A stretch of DNA of 64,000 bases, taken from the NCBI RefSeq assembly GCF_900115305.1, contig NZ_FOVW01000001.1:1-64000 (forward strand). The letters run 5' to 3'. The first letter of the stretch is position 1. Each line of letters opens with the position of its first letter. The stretch is from Algoriphagus ornithinivorans. Its GTDB lineage: Bacteria > Bacteroidota > Bacteroidia > Cytophagales > Cyclobacteriaceae. The position numbers were made by a program, and so were the translations under genes. A model generated the notes under the pieces. That model worked only from the letters and a program-made list of their open reading frames with translations. It ran no database searches and had not been told where the DNA came from. Shown piece after piece: positions 33,796 to 42,426 of this stretch.

Positions 33796-34887
33796 ATGAA
33801 GAAACTTTTAATATCGACTGGCGGAGGTGATTGTCCGGGATTGAATGCAGTTATAAGGGGCATAACCAAAAGAGCTTTACAGGAAGGAGGATGGGAAGTT
33901 TGGGGAAGTTTTGAAGCATTTAATGGATTGATGGAAGAACCTTCCAGATTGATCAAATTAGATGAGAAAAATACGGCAGGAATTCATGTTTTGGGAGGGA
34001 CTATACTAGGAACTACCAACAAGGGGAATCCTATCAGATTCTCCGAAAAGCAAGCTGATGGAAGTATCAAGATAGTTAACAAGATTCCAGATTTGGTGGC
34101 AAAATTAAAAGCTGAAGGCTTTGAAGCAGTAATCAATATTGGGGGTGATGGTTCACAGGAAATATCTCAGGCTATGTATGAAGCAGGATTTCCAGTTGTT
34201 GGAGTACCTAAAACCATCGATAATGACTTGTCTTCCACAGATTTCACTTTTGGTTTCCAAACTGCCGTTCAGATAGCCACAGATTCATTTGATAGGTTAG
34301 TAACAACTGCAGCCAGTCACCATAGGGTAATGATCATGGAAGTGATGGGCAGAAATGCCGGTTGGATTGCGCTTTACACTGCCATTGCAGGAGGAGCTGA
34401 AATCTGCCTGATTCCTGAAATTCCCTATGACCTTGATGAAGTGGTCGAAAAAATCGAGTCCAGATATAATAAGGGGAGAGGATTTGTAAACATTGTCATT
34501 GCCGAAGGAGCACATGCCAAAGAAGGCTCAATTACTTCCAGCCAGGGAGAAGAGGGGAGGATTTCTGTTCGTCTGGGAGGAGTAGCCTACACCCTCAGTG
34601 AACAATTGAAGGCTGCCGGAATTGATGCAGATATCAGAGAGACGGTTCTGGGTCATACCCAGCGAGGAGGAACTCCTATTGCTTTTGATAGAGTGATAGC
34701 TTCTGTTTTTGGGGTAAAAGCTTTTGAGTTGGTTTTGGAGAAAAAATTTGGGCAATTAATCGTCCTGTTGAATAATGAGTATACTTCAGTACCAATCAAG
34801 GAAGCAATTTCCGCATACAATTATGTAGATCCAAAGGGAACCTTGGTAGAGGCAGCGAAAGGTTTAGGGATTAGTTTTGGAGACTGA
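33796..34887 (+). CDS. pfkA: 6-phosphofructokinase
   Basis: A 363-residue phosphofructokinase. The start at 33796 gives MKKLLISTGGGDCPGLNAVI; the frame is open 35 codons upstream but that part is not conserved. Key motifs are IGGDGSQEIS, PKTIDNDLSSTDFTFGFQTA (catalytic Asp in TIDND), MEVMGRNAGWIALYTAIAGG, EGAHAKEG and LGHTQRGGTPIAFDRV. The glycine in GGDGS is typical of ATP-dependent enzymes, while the lysine in PKTIDND is typical of PPi-type and mixed (group III) enzymes; such a G/K pair is known from ATP-using group III members. It phosphorylates fructose 6-phosphate in glycolysis. It is convergent with the DUF2214 gene (3 bp apart). Confidence 0.92.
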   Translation: MKKLLISTGGGDCPGLNAVIRGITKRALQEGGWEVWGSFEAFNGLMEEPSRLIKLDEKNTAGIHVLGGTILGTTNKGNPIRFSEKQADGSIKIVNKIPDLVAKLKAEGFEAVINIGGDGSQEISQAMYEAGFPVVGVPKTIDNDLSSTDFTFGFQTAVQIATDSFDRLVTTAASHHRVMIMEVMGRNAGWIALYTAIAGGAEICLIPEIPYDLDEVVEKIESRYNKGRGFVNIVIAEGAHAKEGSITSSQGEEGRISVRLGGVAYTLSEQLKAAGIDADIRETVLGHTQRGGTPIAFDRVIASVFGVKAFELVLEKKFGQLIVLLNNEYTSVPIKEAISAYNYVDPKGTLVEAAKGLGISFGD

Positions 34888-34890
34888 AAG

Positions 34891-35328
34891 TTATAATATT
34901 CTGATTCCCTTGGCCATCAAACAAGCAAGAATGGGAATGATAATTAAAAGGATTAATTCAGTATAAATGGACCACCTGACCAACTTGGGGATATTGACAA
35001 TTTGGTCGGGAAGTCCTTTCCCTTGTTTGATAAAGAAAACAGTAGGATAGATCGATATTAGTCCAATTGCAATAAATAAACCTAGTTTCAAGTGAAAGGT
35101 AGGATTCTGGCTGTAAAACTCAGTGGGTTTCCCATATCCACCCAACCAGAGGGTTAAGCCGACGGCAAGGAGCGTTAGAGCCGAAATACCATAAAGTCCA
35201 TCGATTTTTCCAAGAACTTGAATTTGCTTTCTGTTTAATGATTTTTCTATCAAAAAAAACTCAGCGAATAATGTTCCTGCTAAAGCAAATACGGAAACAA
35301 AATGAAGGTAGCGTAACAAAATCTCCAT
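34891..35328 (-). CDS. DUF2214 membrane protein
   Basis: A 145-residue protein with four predicted helices (about residues 5-25, 48-66, 80-100, 118-138). The start MEILLRYLHFVSVFALAGTL and the segment GLYGISALTLLAVGLTLWLG are typical of DUF2214, a family of small inner-membrane proteins of unknown function. It is transcribed alone; the pfkA stop lies 3 bp away on the other strand. The upstream gap (35329-35499) holds the 12-bp inverted repeat noted below. Confidence 0.88.
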   Translation of the reverse strand: MEILLRYLHFVSVFALAGTLFAEFFLIEKSLNRKQIQVLGKIDGLYGISALTLLAVGLTLWLGGYGKPTEFYSQNPTFHLKLGLFIAIGLISIYPTVFFIKQGKGLPDQIVNIPKLVRWSIYTELILLIIIPILACLMAKGIRIL

Positions 35329-35410
35329 GATAAAAATGATTGAACCTCAGGAAATATCGCTATTTATGAAATGAAATCAAATGGTTATTTATCAGTAATA
35401 AGGAGGGATT

Positions 35411-35498
35411 AGAAAGTCAGAATGACCAGATTATACAAAGGGGATAATTTCTCTTTTGGTGATTTTTTTCATTTCAAATTTTTTATTTCTGACTTTCT
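35411..35498. repeat. Long-spaced perfect 12-bp inverted repeat after yifB
   Basis: AGAAAGTCAGAA (35411-35422) and TTCTGACTTTCT (35487-35498) are exact reverse complements, 64 bases apart. The right arm ends one base before the yifB stop codon, so the repeat lies in the 3' region of the yifB transcript and could form a large stem-loop. The inner part contains a weak inner ATTAT/ATAAT pair. It lacks a terminal U-run typical of a terminator. Confidence 0.7.
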
Positions 35499-35499
35499 T

Positions 35500-37038
35500 T
35501 TACCCTGCCCATCCTTCTCTATCCAGGCTTCTGTATTGTATGGCTTCTGCTAGGTGTTCTACTTTAATATCGGCTGAATCCGCAATATCAGCAATGGTTC
35601 TGGCTACTTTCAGGATTCTGTCATAGGCTCTGGCTGATAAGCCAAGCCTTTCCATAGCAGTTTTGAGTAGAGCCTTGCCAGCTTCATTAATTTGGCAAAC
35701 TTCCTTCACCATATGAGAGGGCATCATGGCATTACAATAGACTTCAGGATTGTTGGAAAAGCGCTCTTTTTGCCTATCTCTTCCCTGAATTACACGTTCT
35801 CGAATAGCTTTGCTGGATTCACTCTTTCTGGTGGAGGTCATCTCATCAAATTTCACTGGAGTCACTTCCACATGTAAGTCTATTCGGTCTAGAAGAGGAC
35901 CTGAAACTTTGTTTAGGTAACGTTGAACTATGCCTGGGCCACAAACGCACTCTTTTTCCGGGTGATTGTAATACCCGCATGGGCAAGGGTTCATACTTGC
36001 GATCAGCATAAAATTCGCAGGATAGTCTACTGAAACTTTTGCCCTTGAAATGGTCACTTTCCGCTCTTCCAAAGGTTGTCGCATTACCTCTAGAACTGTT
36101 CTTTTGAACTCGGGTAATTCATCTAAAAAAAGAACTCCATTATGAGCCAGGGAGATTTCTCCAGGTTGGGGATTACCTCCTCCACCGACTAAGGCTACAT
36201 CTGAAATCGTATGGTGGGGACTTCGAAATGGTCTATTGGCCAATAAAGAGGCATTCTTTCCTAGTTTTCCCGCAACTGAATGTATTTTAGTAGCTTCCAG
36301 AGCTTCCTGTAAGGATAGTGGGGGCAATATTGAAGGCAGTCTTTTAGCCAGCATAGTTTTTCCTGCACCGGGAGGTCCAATCATGATGACATTGTGCCCT
36401 CCTGCAGCTGCTATTTCCATGGCTCTTTTGATATTTTCCTGACCTTGTACATCTGCAAAATCAAACTCTATATCGTCCAGCGAGTGATAGAATATTTCCC
36501 TAGTATCAGTAATCAAAGGCTCTATGGCGAGGTCCCCCATCAAAAAATCGGCTGCTTGATTTAAGGTTTCTACTCCGATGATATCCAAACTATTGACGAT
36601 AGAGGCTTCCTTGGCATTTTCCAAAGGAAGAATAAAGCCTTTAAAGCCTCTTTTTCTAGCTTCAATCGCAATAGGCAGTACTCCTTTGATCGGCCGAAGT
36701 TTGCCATCTAATGCGAGTTCGCCCATGATGACGTATTTGTCTAGTTCCGGAAATTCTACCTGTTCAGATGCCTGTAAAATTCCCATAGCAATGGGCAGAT
36801 CATAGGCAGATCCTTCTTTTCTGATATCAGCAGGTGCAAGGTTGATTACTACTTTTTGTCGGGGCATTCTAAACCCAAAATATTTCAATGCTGACTCCAC
36901 CCTTTGCTGAGATTCTTTCACTGCAGAATCAGGTAGGCCTACCATGTAAAAACTGGTGCCTTGTCCAACATTGACTTCTATTGTGATAAGATTTGCGTCT
37001 ACTCCCGAGACTGCGCTTCCAAAAGTTTTTGCGACCAT
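35500..37038 (-). CDS. yifB: YifB/ComM-family Mg-chelatase-like AAA+ ATPase
   Basis: A 512-residue protein. It has an N-terminal ChlI-like fold domain (about 10-170: MVAKTFGSAVSGVDANLITI, GSAYDLPIAMGILQASEQVE), the AAA+ core (about 195-400) with Walker A GPPGAGKTMLAKRLP and Walker B GVLFLDELPEFKR, and a C-terminal winged region (NVEHLAEAIQYRSLD near the end). In ComM this protein is a branch-migration helicase for natural transformation and recombination. The motif PCPCGYYNHPEKECVCG is a conserved cysteine cluster of the family. It is monocistronic. Confidence 0.94.
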   Translation of the reverse strand: MVAKTFGSAVSGVDANLITIEVNVGQGTSFYMVGLPDSAVKESQQRVESALKYFGFRMPRQKVVINLAPADIRKEGSAYDLPIAMGILQASEQVEFPELDKYVIMGELALDGKLRPIKGVLPIAIEARKRGFKGFILPLENAKEASIVNSLDIIGVETLNQAADFLMGDLAIEPLITDTREIFYHSLDDIEFDFADVQGQENIKRAMEIAAAGGHNVIMIGPPGAGKTMLAKRLPSILPPLSLQEALEATKIHSVAGKLGKNASLLANRPFRSPHHTISDVALVGGGGNPQPGEISLAHNGVLFLDELPEFKRTVLEVMRQPLEERKVTISRAKVSVDYPANFMLIASMNPCPCGYYNHPEKECVCGPGIVQRYLNKVSGPLLDRIDLHVEVTPVKFDEMTSTRKSESSKAIRERVIQGRDRQKERFSNNPEVYCNAMMPSHMVKEVCQINEAGKALLKTAMERLGLSARAYDRILKVARTIADIADSADIKVEHLAEAIQYRSLDREGWAG

Positions 37039-37042
37039 AATG

Positions 37043-37068
37043 AAAAAAGGAAACCGATTGGTTTCCTT
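37043..37068 (-). terminator. Terminator of the small membrane protein gene
   Basis: The 9-bp stem AAGGAAACC/GGTTTCCTT with loop GATT is followed on the minus strand by six T. It lies between the 122-residue membrane protein gene and yifB. Confidence 0.85.
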
Positions 37069-37096
37069 AAATATACTATTAGTTAATAATTATTCC

Positions 37097-37465
37097 TTAA
37101 TCCTTAGTGAAATTTTGTCGTGGAGGTAGTGTTCCAGATTCAGGTTCAGAACTTTTGGTAGAAGCTGATTTAGGCTTTTCAGGTAAGTCAGGATGCTCAA
37201 AATCATAGATTTTAGCTTTCAGTTTATTGATCTCAATTTCCATTTTGTTGATTTTGGAATTTTGAGATGAGGAAACTGCTTTACCTATTCCCCAGCTAAT
37301 CAAGAACAAGACAAAACCAATCAAAAGGATAGTTACCATGGACTGAGAGGTGACTTCCTGCATTCCAAAAAGCTCTCCTAAGGTGTCAAAAGCCATAAAA
37401 AACACCAAATAAAGAAGGAAATAGACCAACAGGACAATCTGAAGTACTTGGTGAAACTTTTTCAT
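37097..37465 (-). CDS. Small membrane protein with coiled coil
   Basis: A 122-residue protein with two hydrophobic helices (about residues 8-28 and 43-62), a short coiled coil (about 72-92; QNSKINKMEIEINKLKAKIY) and a flexible acidic tail (DLPEKPKSASTKSSEPESGT). No family match is recognised. It lies 29 bp downstream of an ABC exporter gene on the same strand and may be co-transcribed with it. Function unknown. Confidence 0.7.
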   Translation of the reverse strand: MKKFHQVLQIVLLVYFLLYLVFFMAFDTLGELFGMQEVTSQSMVTILLIGFVLFLISWGIGKAVSSSQNSKINKMEIEINKLKAKIYDFEHPDLPEKPKSASTKSSEPESGTLPPRQNFTKD

Positions 37466-37494
37466 AATTCTATCAATTAAATTTTTCGAATATA

Positions 37495-39327
37495 CTAAAC
37501 TGACTGAATACTGGAAAGCTTTTGATATAAGCCATCTCTTTGCATCAGCTCTGTATGTGTGCCTCTTTGAACGATCCTTCCCTTTTCAATCACGAGAATT
37601 TCATCTGCATGTTGGATGGTACTTAGCCGATGGGCAATTACCAAAGTGGTTCTATTTTTCATCAATTTGGTAAGGGCTTCCTGGACAAGTAGTTCAGATT
37701 CAGAGTCCAGTGCTGAAGTTGCCTCGTCCAAAATCAAAATTGGAGGGTTTTTTAGAACTGCTCTGGCAATACTCAGTCTTTGTCTTTGGCCTCCTGAAAG
37801 TAGAGAGCCTCGTTCTCCTATGCTACTTTGGTAGCCATCCTCCATCTTTATGATGAACTCATGAGCATTGGCAATTTTGGCAGCCTCTATTACTTGTTCT
37901 TCGGTAATGTTTTCAAGGCCAAAAGCTATGTTATTGAAAACAGTGTCATTGAATAAAATGGATTCTTGGGTGACTATTCCCATGAGCCTTCTAATACCTT
38001 CCATGTCAAACTTTCTCAGATCCTTCCCATCTAACAGGATTTCCCCTTCTGTAGGATCATAAAATCTGGGGACTAAGTCTGCAAGCGTAGATTTCCCTCC
38101 CCCTGAAGGCCCCACCAATGCAATTGTCTTCCCTTTTTTCAAAGAAAAATTGATGTCCTGAATTACCTTTTGATCTTGGTAAGCAAAGCTGACATTTTTG
38201 AATTCAATGCTTTGATTGAATCCTTCTGGAATTAAGGCGTTCTCAGGGTTTTTTATTTTCGAAGGAGTATCGACTACTTCGAAAATACGTTCAGCTGAGG
38301 CTATTCCTCTTTGAATACTGCTGACTGCTCTAGAGATTTCTTTGGCTGGATTGAGTACCTGCGTAAAGATGATAATGTAGGTGATAAAGTCTGATGCGCT
38401 TAAGTCTGAATTTCCACTTAATACCAAACTGCCACCATATACAAGAATCCCTGCAACTACAGTGACTCCCAAAAACTGGGAAATAGGAGAGGCTAACTCA
38501 TTTTTGCGGGCCATATTCACATTGACGGCTGCATAGTAATCAGTTTCCTGATCAAATTTACCAAACATGAATCGCTCTGCGTTGAAAGCTTTGATCACCC
38601 GCATTCCTCCTAAAGTCTCGTCTAGGATATTGACAATTCTACCCAAAGATTGCTGACTTTGAACAGCTCTTTTTTTCAAGCGACGGGTAATCCCTCCTAT
38701 AATTGCTCCAGAAATAGGAATAATTAAAATGGTGAACAGTGTCAATTTGACAGACATGAAAAACAGCACGGCAAAATAGAGAATGATGGTCGCTGGCTCT
38801 CTGAAAACAACTCTCAATGATTGTACAATAGTGTTTTCAACTTCCTGAACATCATTGGTCATTTTTGACATCAAATCACCTTTTCGTTCATTGGAAAAAT
38901 ATCCAATGTGAAACCTAGTCACCTGACCGAATATATCGGAGCGCATATGCTTGATGACAACAGCGCGAACTTTGGCTAATACTACTCCCGAGAGATAGGT
39001 GAATAAGTTGGAAAGAAAAACGGAGCAAACAATAATGATACAGACGAATATCAGGGTTCCCACCTTTCCATAATCATCCTGAATATCAAGAAAATAATGA
39101 TTGAATAAGCCCGTGAAGTATTCAATGGACAGAGAGAATTCAGGTAGAGCTCTGTATTGCTCCAAGGTTTGAGGGTCTACTTGCTCAAATATGACATCAA
39201 ATAAGGGCTTTAATAAAGTGAAGTTTACTAAGCCGAAAATGATGGAAAAAAGCGTGTAGAGAATATATGTGGGAACGAATCTTCCAAAGGGTCTAGCGTA
39301 GGATAGAATTCGTAAATAAGTCTTCAT
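37495..39327 (-). CDS. ABC exporter, MsbA-like
   Basis: A 610-residue half-transporter with six membrane helices (about residues 20-320) and a C-terminal ATPase domain: Walker A GPSGGGKSTLADLVPRFYD, Q-loop GIVTQESILFNDTV, signature LLSGGQRQRLSIARA, Walker B PILILDEATSALDSES and H-loop IAHRLSTIQHAD. The length, helix layout and NIAFGLENITEEQVIEAAKI segment are MsbA-like, so it may flip lipid A or another lipid across the inner membrane (inference from family). Together with the exporter at 26274-28046 the window holds two such pumps. Confidence 0.92.
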   Translation of the reverse strand: MKTYLRILSYARPFGRFVPTYILYTLFSIIFGLVNFTLLKPLFDVIFEQVDPQTLEQYRALPEFSLSIEYFTGLFNHYFLDIQDDYGKVGTLIFVCIIIVCSVFLSNLFTYLSGVVLAKVRAVVIKHMRSDIFGQVTRFHIGYFSNERKGDLMSKMTNDVQEVENTIVQSLRVVFREPATIILYFAVLFFMSVKLTLFTILIIPISGAIIGGITRRLKKRAVQSQQSLGRIVNILDETLGGMRVIKAFNAERFMFGKFDQETDYYAAVNVNMARKNELASPISQFLGVTVVAGILVYGGSLVLSGNSDLSASDFITYIIIFTQVLNPAKEISRAVSSIQRGIASAERIFEVVDTPSKIKNPENALIPEGFNQSIEFKNVSFAYQDQKVIQDINFSLKKGKTIALVGPSGGGKSTLADLVPRFYDPTEGEILLDGKDLRKFDMEGIRRLMGIVTQESILFNDTVFNNIAFGLENITEEQVIEAAKIANAHEFIIKMEDGYQSSIGERGSLLSGGQRQRLSIARAVLKNPPILILDEATSALDSESELLVQEALTKLMKNRTTLVIAHRLSTIQHADEILVIEKGRIVQRGTHTELMQRDGLYQKLSSIQSV

Positions 39328-39378
39328 GCAGGTTTATTCGGTAATCAAGGCGGCAAGTTACGCAAAATTGAATTCCGC

Positions 39379-41082
39379 CTAGAAATTGAAATCAGGACGG
39401 ATAAAGTTCCATCGAATTCCCAATTGCAAAAACTGGCTGTTTTCAGGAGCATTTAAGTCTTGAGCTGTCCTCCTTCTGAAAGTATGGGAGGCATCAATGA
39501 AGAAATTATGTTTCAGCATATAGCTCGCCACCAGGTTAGATTGGACAACAGTATTTTCTACTCCCTGTCCTGTAGTATTTCCGAAAAGGCCGGTAGGACT
39601 ACCATTTAATCTGTTTTTCAAGACATCACCACCCCAATTGGTATTCTGATCAGGATCGTCTCCATAAAGTTGATACATTCCCAATAGGCTGATATTCAAT
39701 TTTGGAATTGGTTGAAATCGGACTATTCCCAAAAACTCCTTGAAATTAGCACCCAAAGGATGGGTTAGGGGAGTTCTCCAATTAGAGAAGGATTGATAGT
39801 CAAACTTTTCCTGAAAGGTATAAGGTCTAGCGGAATTAAATTCCAGCTGCAAATCCAGATTAGAAACCTCTAAGGCATTGATGTATTTATATCCTGCTTG
39901 AACTCCGTACTTATTTCTTTTGGATCCTTTGCCATCTATGCCAAAAAACTCATTAAATACGAACTCATCTAAGGCAAACTGTCCGTACAATTGCATGCCT
40001 GGATAAAAATTCCACTTACCATCCATTCCCAGCATGACTTTATCAGGAGTTCCCAATTGCTGCTCTACCCAACGAAAGAATACAATAGGGTTAAAATAAT
40101 TGAAGTTGACTTTGTCTGTCATGACTGATTCAAAGAATCCTAGATTCAATTTTTTGCCCACATTGAATCCCAGTCGGTGCATGGAAAAGTATTTTTGCGG
40201 ATAGCGTCCGTCAGTTGGTCTTCCTCTGTTGTATAGAACGTCCGCAGTCATTTGGGTCCATAGGTTTGTCACCTGAAACTTCCAGACTTTGGTGTTCAAT
40301 TTGACAAACATGTAGGGATTGGAAAAGTCGGAAAGTAAAAAGGAGCGGTAACCTTCTCCTACAAAATTTCTGTCATGCCCAACCTGCGCTTGAATACTTT
40401 TGGTCAAATGGAAATTGACATGTCCTCTTGCTGAAAAATAGCTATATCCATCAGCATTGTACTCTTTCCAGAATCCTTCTCCAGGAACAGCACCGTTATA
40501 TGCTGCGTAATTTTTAACCCAAGAAGGAAAGAAAACCTCCGAAGTAGTCATGTAGGTGAAAAAGCTCACTTTTTTGTCTATAGCGCCCCTGACGACAATC
40601 CCTCTGCTCAATTGGGCGGGGTTTTGATCATTATCAGTCTCCATACCACCTGAAATATAAAGTACCGGGCTTAGATGAATGTCAAAATCATCACTGTAAT
40701 AATGCGCAAAGTCTCCTGGTCTTCTATAGATCTTTTTGAGAAAAGGATTTTTGGATTCTGGGGTTTCCTGATTGACAAACTCCCAATTGTCTTGTGCCAA
40801 ATACGCTAAGTTAAACCTATCTGAGGAACTCTGAATTACTGGATCGTTCACCAAGCTGTCCAAGTACTTTGCTACAATATCCCTTCTGTAGGGTTTGAAT
40901 CCAGTTTGAAAAAAGGGGTTGTTTTGTCCCTGCAAAATTTCGTAGCGCTCTATACGGTGATAATATTCTCTTTCGTAAGGAATATAGCTTCCTTGCGCAA
41001 AGGTTGATGTGTGAGATGTTAGGAACATTAAAAAAAACAGGTTGCTCCAAGCAAGGTAATGGCAGGTAAGTTTTTGCATCAT
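39379..41082 (-). CDS. Outer membrane barrel protein, capsule-assembly Wzi/RemB-like
   Basis: A 567-residue protein with a signal peptide (residues 1-29, cleaved after AQ) and an N-terminal helical region (YIPYEREYYHRIERYEILQG). The rest is a long beta barrel with strands such as YLKTKVWKFQ-type repeats, YSYFSARGHVNFHLTKSIQA, LGLNVGKK-like segments and the C-terminal FLQLGIRWNFIRPDFNF. The opening IPYEREYYHRIERYE is typical of the Bacteroidota family annotated as capsule assembly Wzi or gliding RemB. I am not sure of the exact function. It is monocistronic, 51 bp after the ABC exporter start on the same strand. Confidence 0.7.
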   Translation of the reverse strand: MMQKLTCHYLAWSNLFFLMFLTSHTSTFAQGSYIPYEREYYHRIERYEILQGQNNPFFQTGFKPYRRDIVAKYLDSLVNDPVIQSSSDRFNLAYLAQDNWEFVNQETPESKNPFLKKIYRRPGDFAHYYSDDFDIHLSPVLYISGGMETDNDQNPAQLSRGIVVRGAIDKKVSFFTYMTTSEVFFPSWVKNYAAYNGAVPGEGFWKEYNADGYSYFSARGHVNFHLTKSIQAQVGHDRNFVGEGYRSFLLSDFSNPYMFVKLNTKVWKFQVTNLWTQMTADVLYNRGRPTDGRYPQKYFSMHRLGFNVGKKLNLGFFESVMTDKVNFNYFNPIVFFRWVEQQLGTPDKVMLGMDGKWNFYPGMQLYGQFALDEFVFNEFFGIDGKGSKRNKYGVQAGYKYINALEVSNLDLQLEFNSARPYTFQEKFDYQSFSNWRTPLTHPLGANFKEFLGIVRFQPIPKLNISLLGMYQLYGDDPDQNTNWGGDVLKNRLNGSPTGLFGNTTGQGVENTVVQSNLVASYMLKHNFFIDASHTFRRRTAQDLNAPENSQFLQLGIRWNFIRPDFNF

Positions 41083-41249
41083 TTAAAACTAGGAAAGAAT
41101 TGAAAATTCGAAATAAATATTCACAAAAAGATATAGTGTTGTCGATAATTTCATCTGAAGCAGGGTTTCAAAAATATAATTAGTGAACTACATGGTTAGA
41201 CGTTTAGTTGGAATGGGTATTGCCATTATACACATAAATAAATTTCCAT

Positions 41250-41921
41250 ATGAAAACTTCAAATCAAATTTTAATTGGCCTTGCATTAGGAGGGATATTA
41301 CTTGGGACTCCCTCTTGTAAAACTAGTAATGCTGTCAAAGGAGCTGCAATAGGCGGTACTACAGGAGGAGTTTTGGGCGGAATTATAGCAGGGAAGAAAA
41401 ATACTGCAACAGGTATAATAATAGGCTCTGCAATAGGAGGTACGGCTGGCGCTATCATTGGAAGGCAAATGGATAAGCAGGCAGAAGAGTTGAGAAGAGA
41501 CCTCAAGGGTGCTAAGGTGGAAAGGGTCGGGGAAGGAATAAAAATCACTTTTGACTCAGGCTTATTGTTTGGTTTTGATCAATCGGCCTTGACTCCAGCT
41601 TCCAAATCAAACCTTCAGGATTTAGCTAAAACCCTGAATAAGTACCCAGATACAAACATTCTGATTGAGGGACATACAGATAATGTTGGGGAAGATGGCT
41701 ACAATTTGACCCTATCTAAGCAACGGGCACAATCAGTGGACGCATTCTTGACAAACCTTGGGGTAAGTTCTCAAAGAATTACAAATAAAGGTTTAGGGGA
41801 AAATTATCCTGTAGCCTCCAATGATACCCCATCTGGAAGATCCCAGAATAGAAGGGTCGAGGTGGCCATTTATGCCAATAAAAAAATGAAAAGGATGGCT
41901 AGACGAGGGCAATTAGGTTAA
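41250..41921 (+). CDS. OmpA-family lipoprotein with glycine zipper (YiaD-like)
   Basis: A 223-residue protein with a lipobox (MKTSNQILIGLALGGILLGT then PSC; lipid Cys23). A glycine-zipper membrane segment follows (AIGGTTGGVLGGIIAGKKNT, GSAIGGTAGAIIGRQM; residues about 31-75), and then an OmpA C-terminal domain (about 95-215) with LLFGFDQSALTPASKSNLQD, LIEGHTDNVGEDGYNLTLSK, RAQSVDAFL and SQNRRVEVAIYANKK. It anchors peptidoglycan to the outer membrane. Monocistronic. Confidence 0.93.
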   Translation: MKTSNQILIGLALGGILLGTPSCKTSNAVKGAAIGGTTGGVLGGIIAGKKNTATGIIIGSAIGGTAGAIIGRQMDKQAEELRRDLKGAKVERVGEGIKITFDSGLLFGFDQSALTPASKSNLQDLAKTLNKYPDTNILIEGHTDNVGEDGYNLTLSKQRAQSVDAFLTNLGVSSQRITNKGLGENYPVASNDTPSGRSQNRRVEVAIYANKKMKRMARRGQLG

Positions 41922-42040
41922 TTTTGAAGACTCAGAGTAGTCTGAATTGGAATGAAAGATTCTGGAGCTTTAGAATTCTTTATAAATAATCCTTGCTGAG
42001 AAAACATTCAGGCAATGAGCTTCAATATTTTCCATAAAGA

Positions 42041-42072
42041 TTTGGTGAGTTTTACGAAAAAGAATAACTTTG
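42041..42072 (+). promoter_or_regulatory. Bacteroidetes-type promoter of the L31 gene
   Basis: TTTG (42041-42044), a 20-bp spacer and TAACTTTG (42065-42072) match the -33 TTTG / -7 TAnnTTTG consensus at the expected spacing. The start codon is at 42112, giving a leader of about 33 bases. This is the best-matching promoter in the window. Confidence 0.75.
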
Positions 42073-42111
42073 TGCCTCATTTGAAAAAGCTACTCCAAAA
42101 ATACTAGTAAT

Positions 42112-42357
42112 ATGAAAGCTGATATTCATCCAAACTACAGAGACGTTGTGTTTTATGACACTTCTTCTGAGTTTAAATTCTTAACTAAATCAACTATCGA
42201 AACAGACGAAACTATCGTTTGGGAAGATGGTAAAGAATATCCTGTGTATAAGATCGAAGTGAGCTCTGAGTCTCACCCATTCTACACTGGTAAGAAAATG
42301 TTGCTCGATACTGCTGGTCGAGTGGAGAAATTCAACAGAAGATACGCAAAGAAGTAA
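42112..42357 (+). CDS. rpmE2: 50S ribosomal protein L31 type B
   Basis: An 81-residue protein, [20 protein letters not shown] then [20 protein letters not shown], the type B (zinc-independent) L31 pattern. The four cysteines of type A are absent. [20 protein letters not shown] and [10 protein letters not shown] complete the family signature. It is transcribed alone from a clear Bacteroidetes promoter and is followed by a terminator just before the GlmU-like gene. Confidence 0.95.
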   Translation: MKADIHPNYRDVVFYDTSSEFKFLTKSTIETDETIVWEDGKEYPVYKIEVSSESHPFYTGKKMLLDTAGRVEKFNRRYAKK

Positions 42358-42377
42358 TTCTTATTTGCTTACAGCTA

Positions 42378-42420
42378 AAAAGTCTTCCGGAGCATGGATT
42401 CCGGGAGACTTTTTTATTTT
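42378..42420 (+). terminator. Terminator of rpmE2
   Basis: AAAGTCTTCCGGA pairs with TTCCGGGAGACTTT (one mismatch or G-U pair) around GCATGGA, followed by six T and then ATTTTT. It ends 6 bp before the GlmU-like start codon at 42427, so part of the GlmU-like leader overlaps the rpmE2 terminator. Confidence 0.8.
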
Positions 42421-42426
42421 TGCCCC

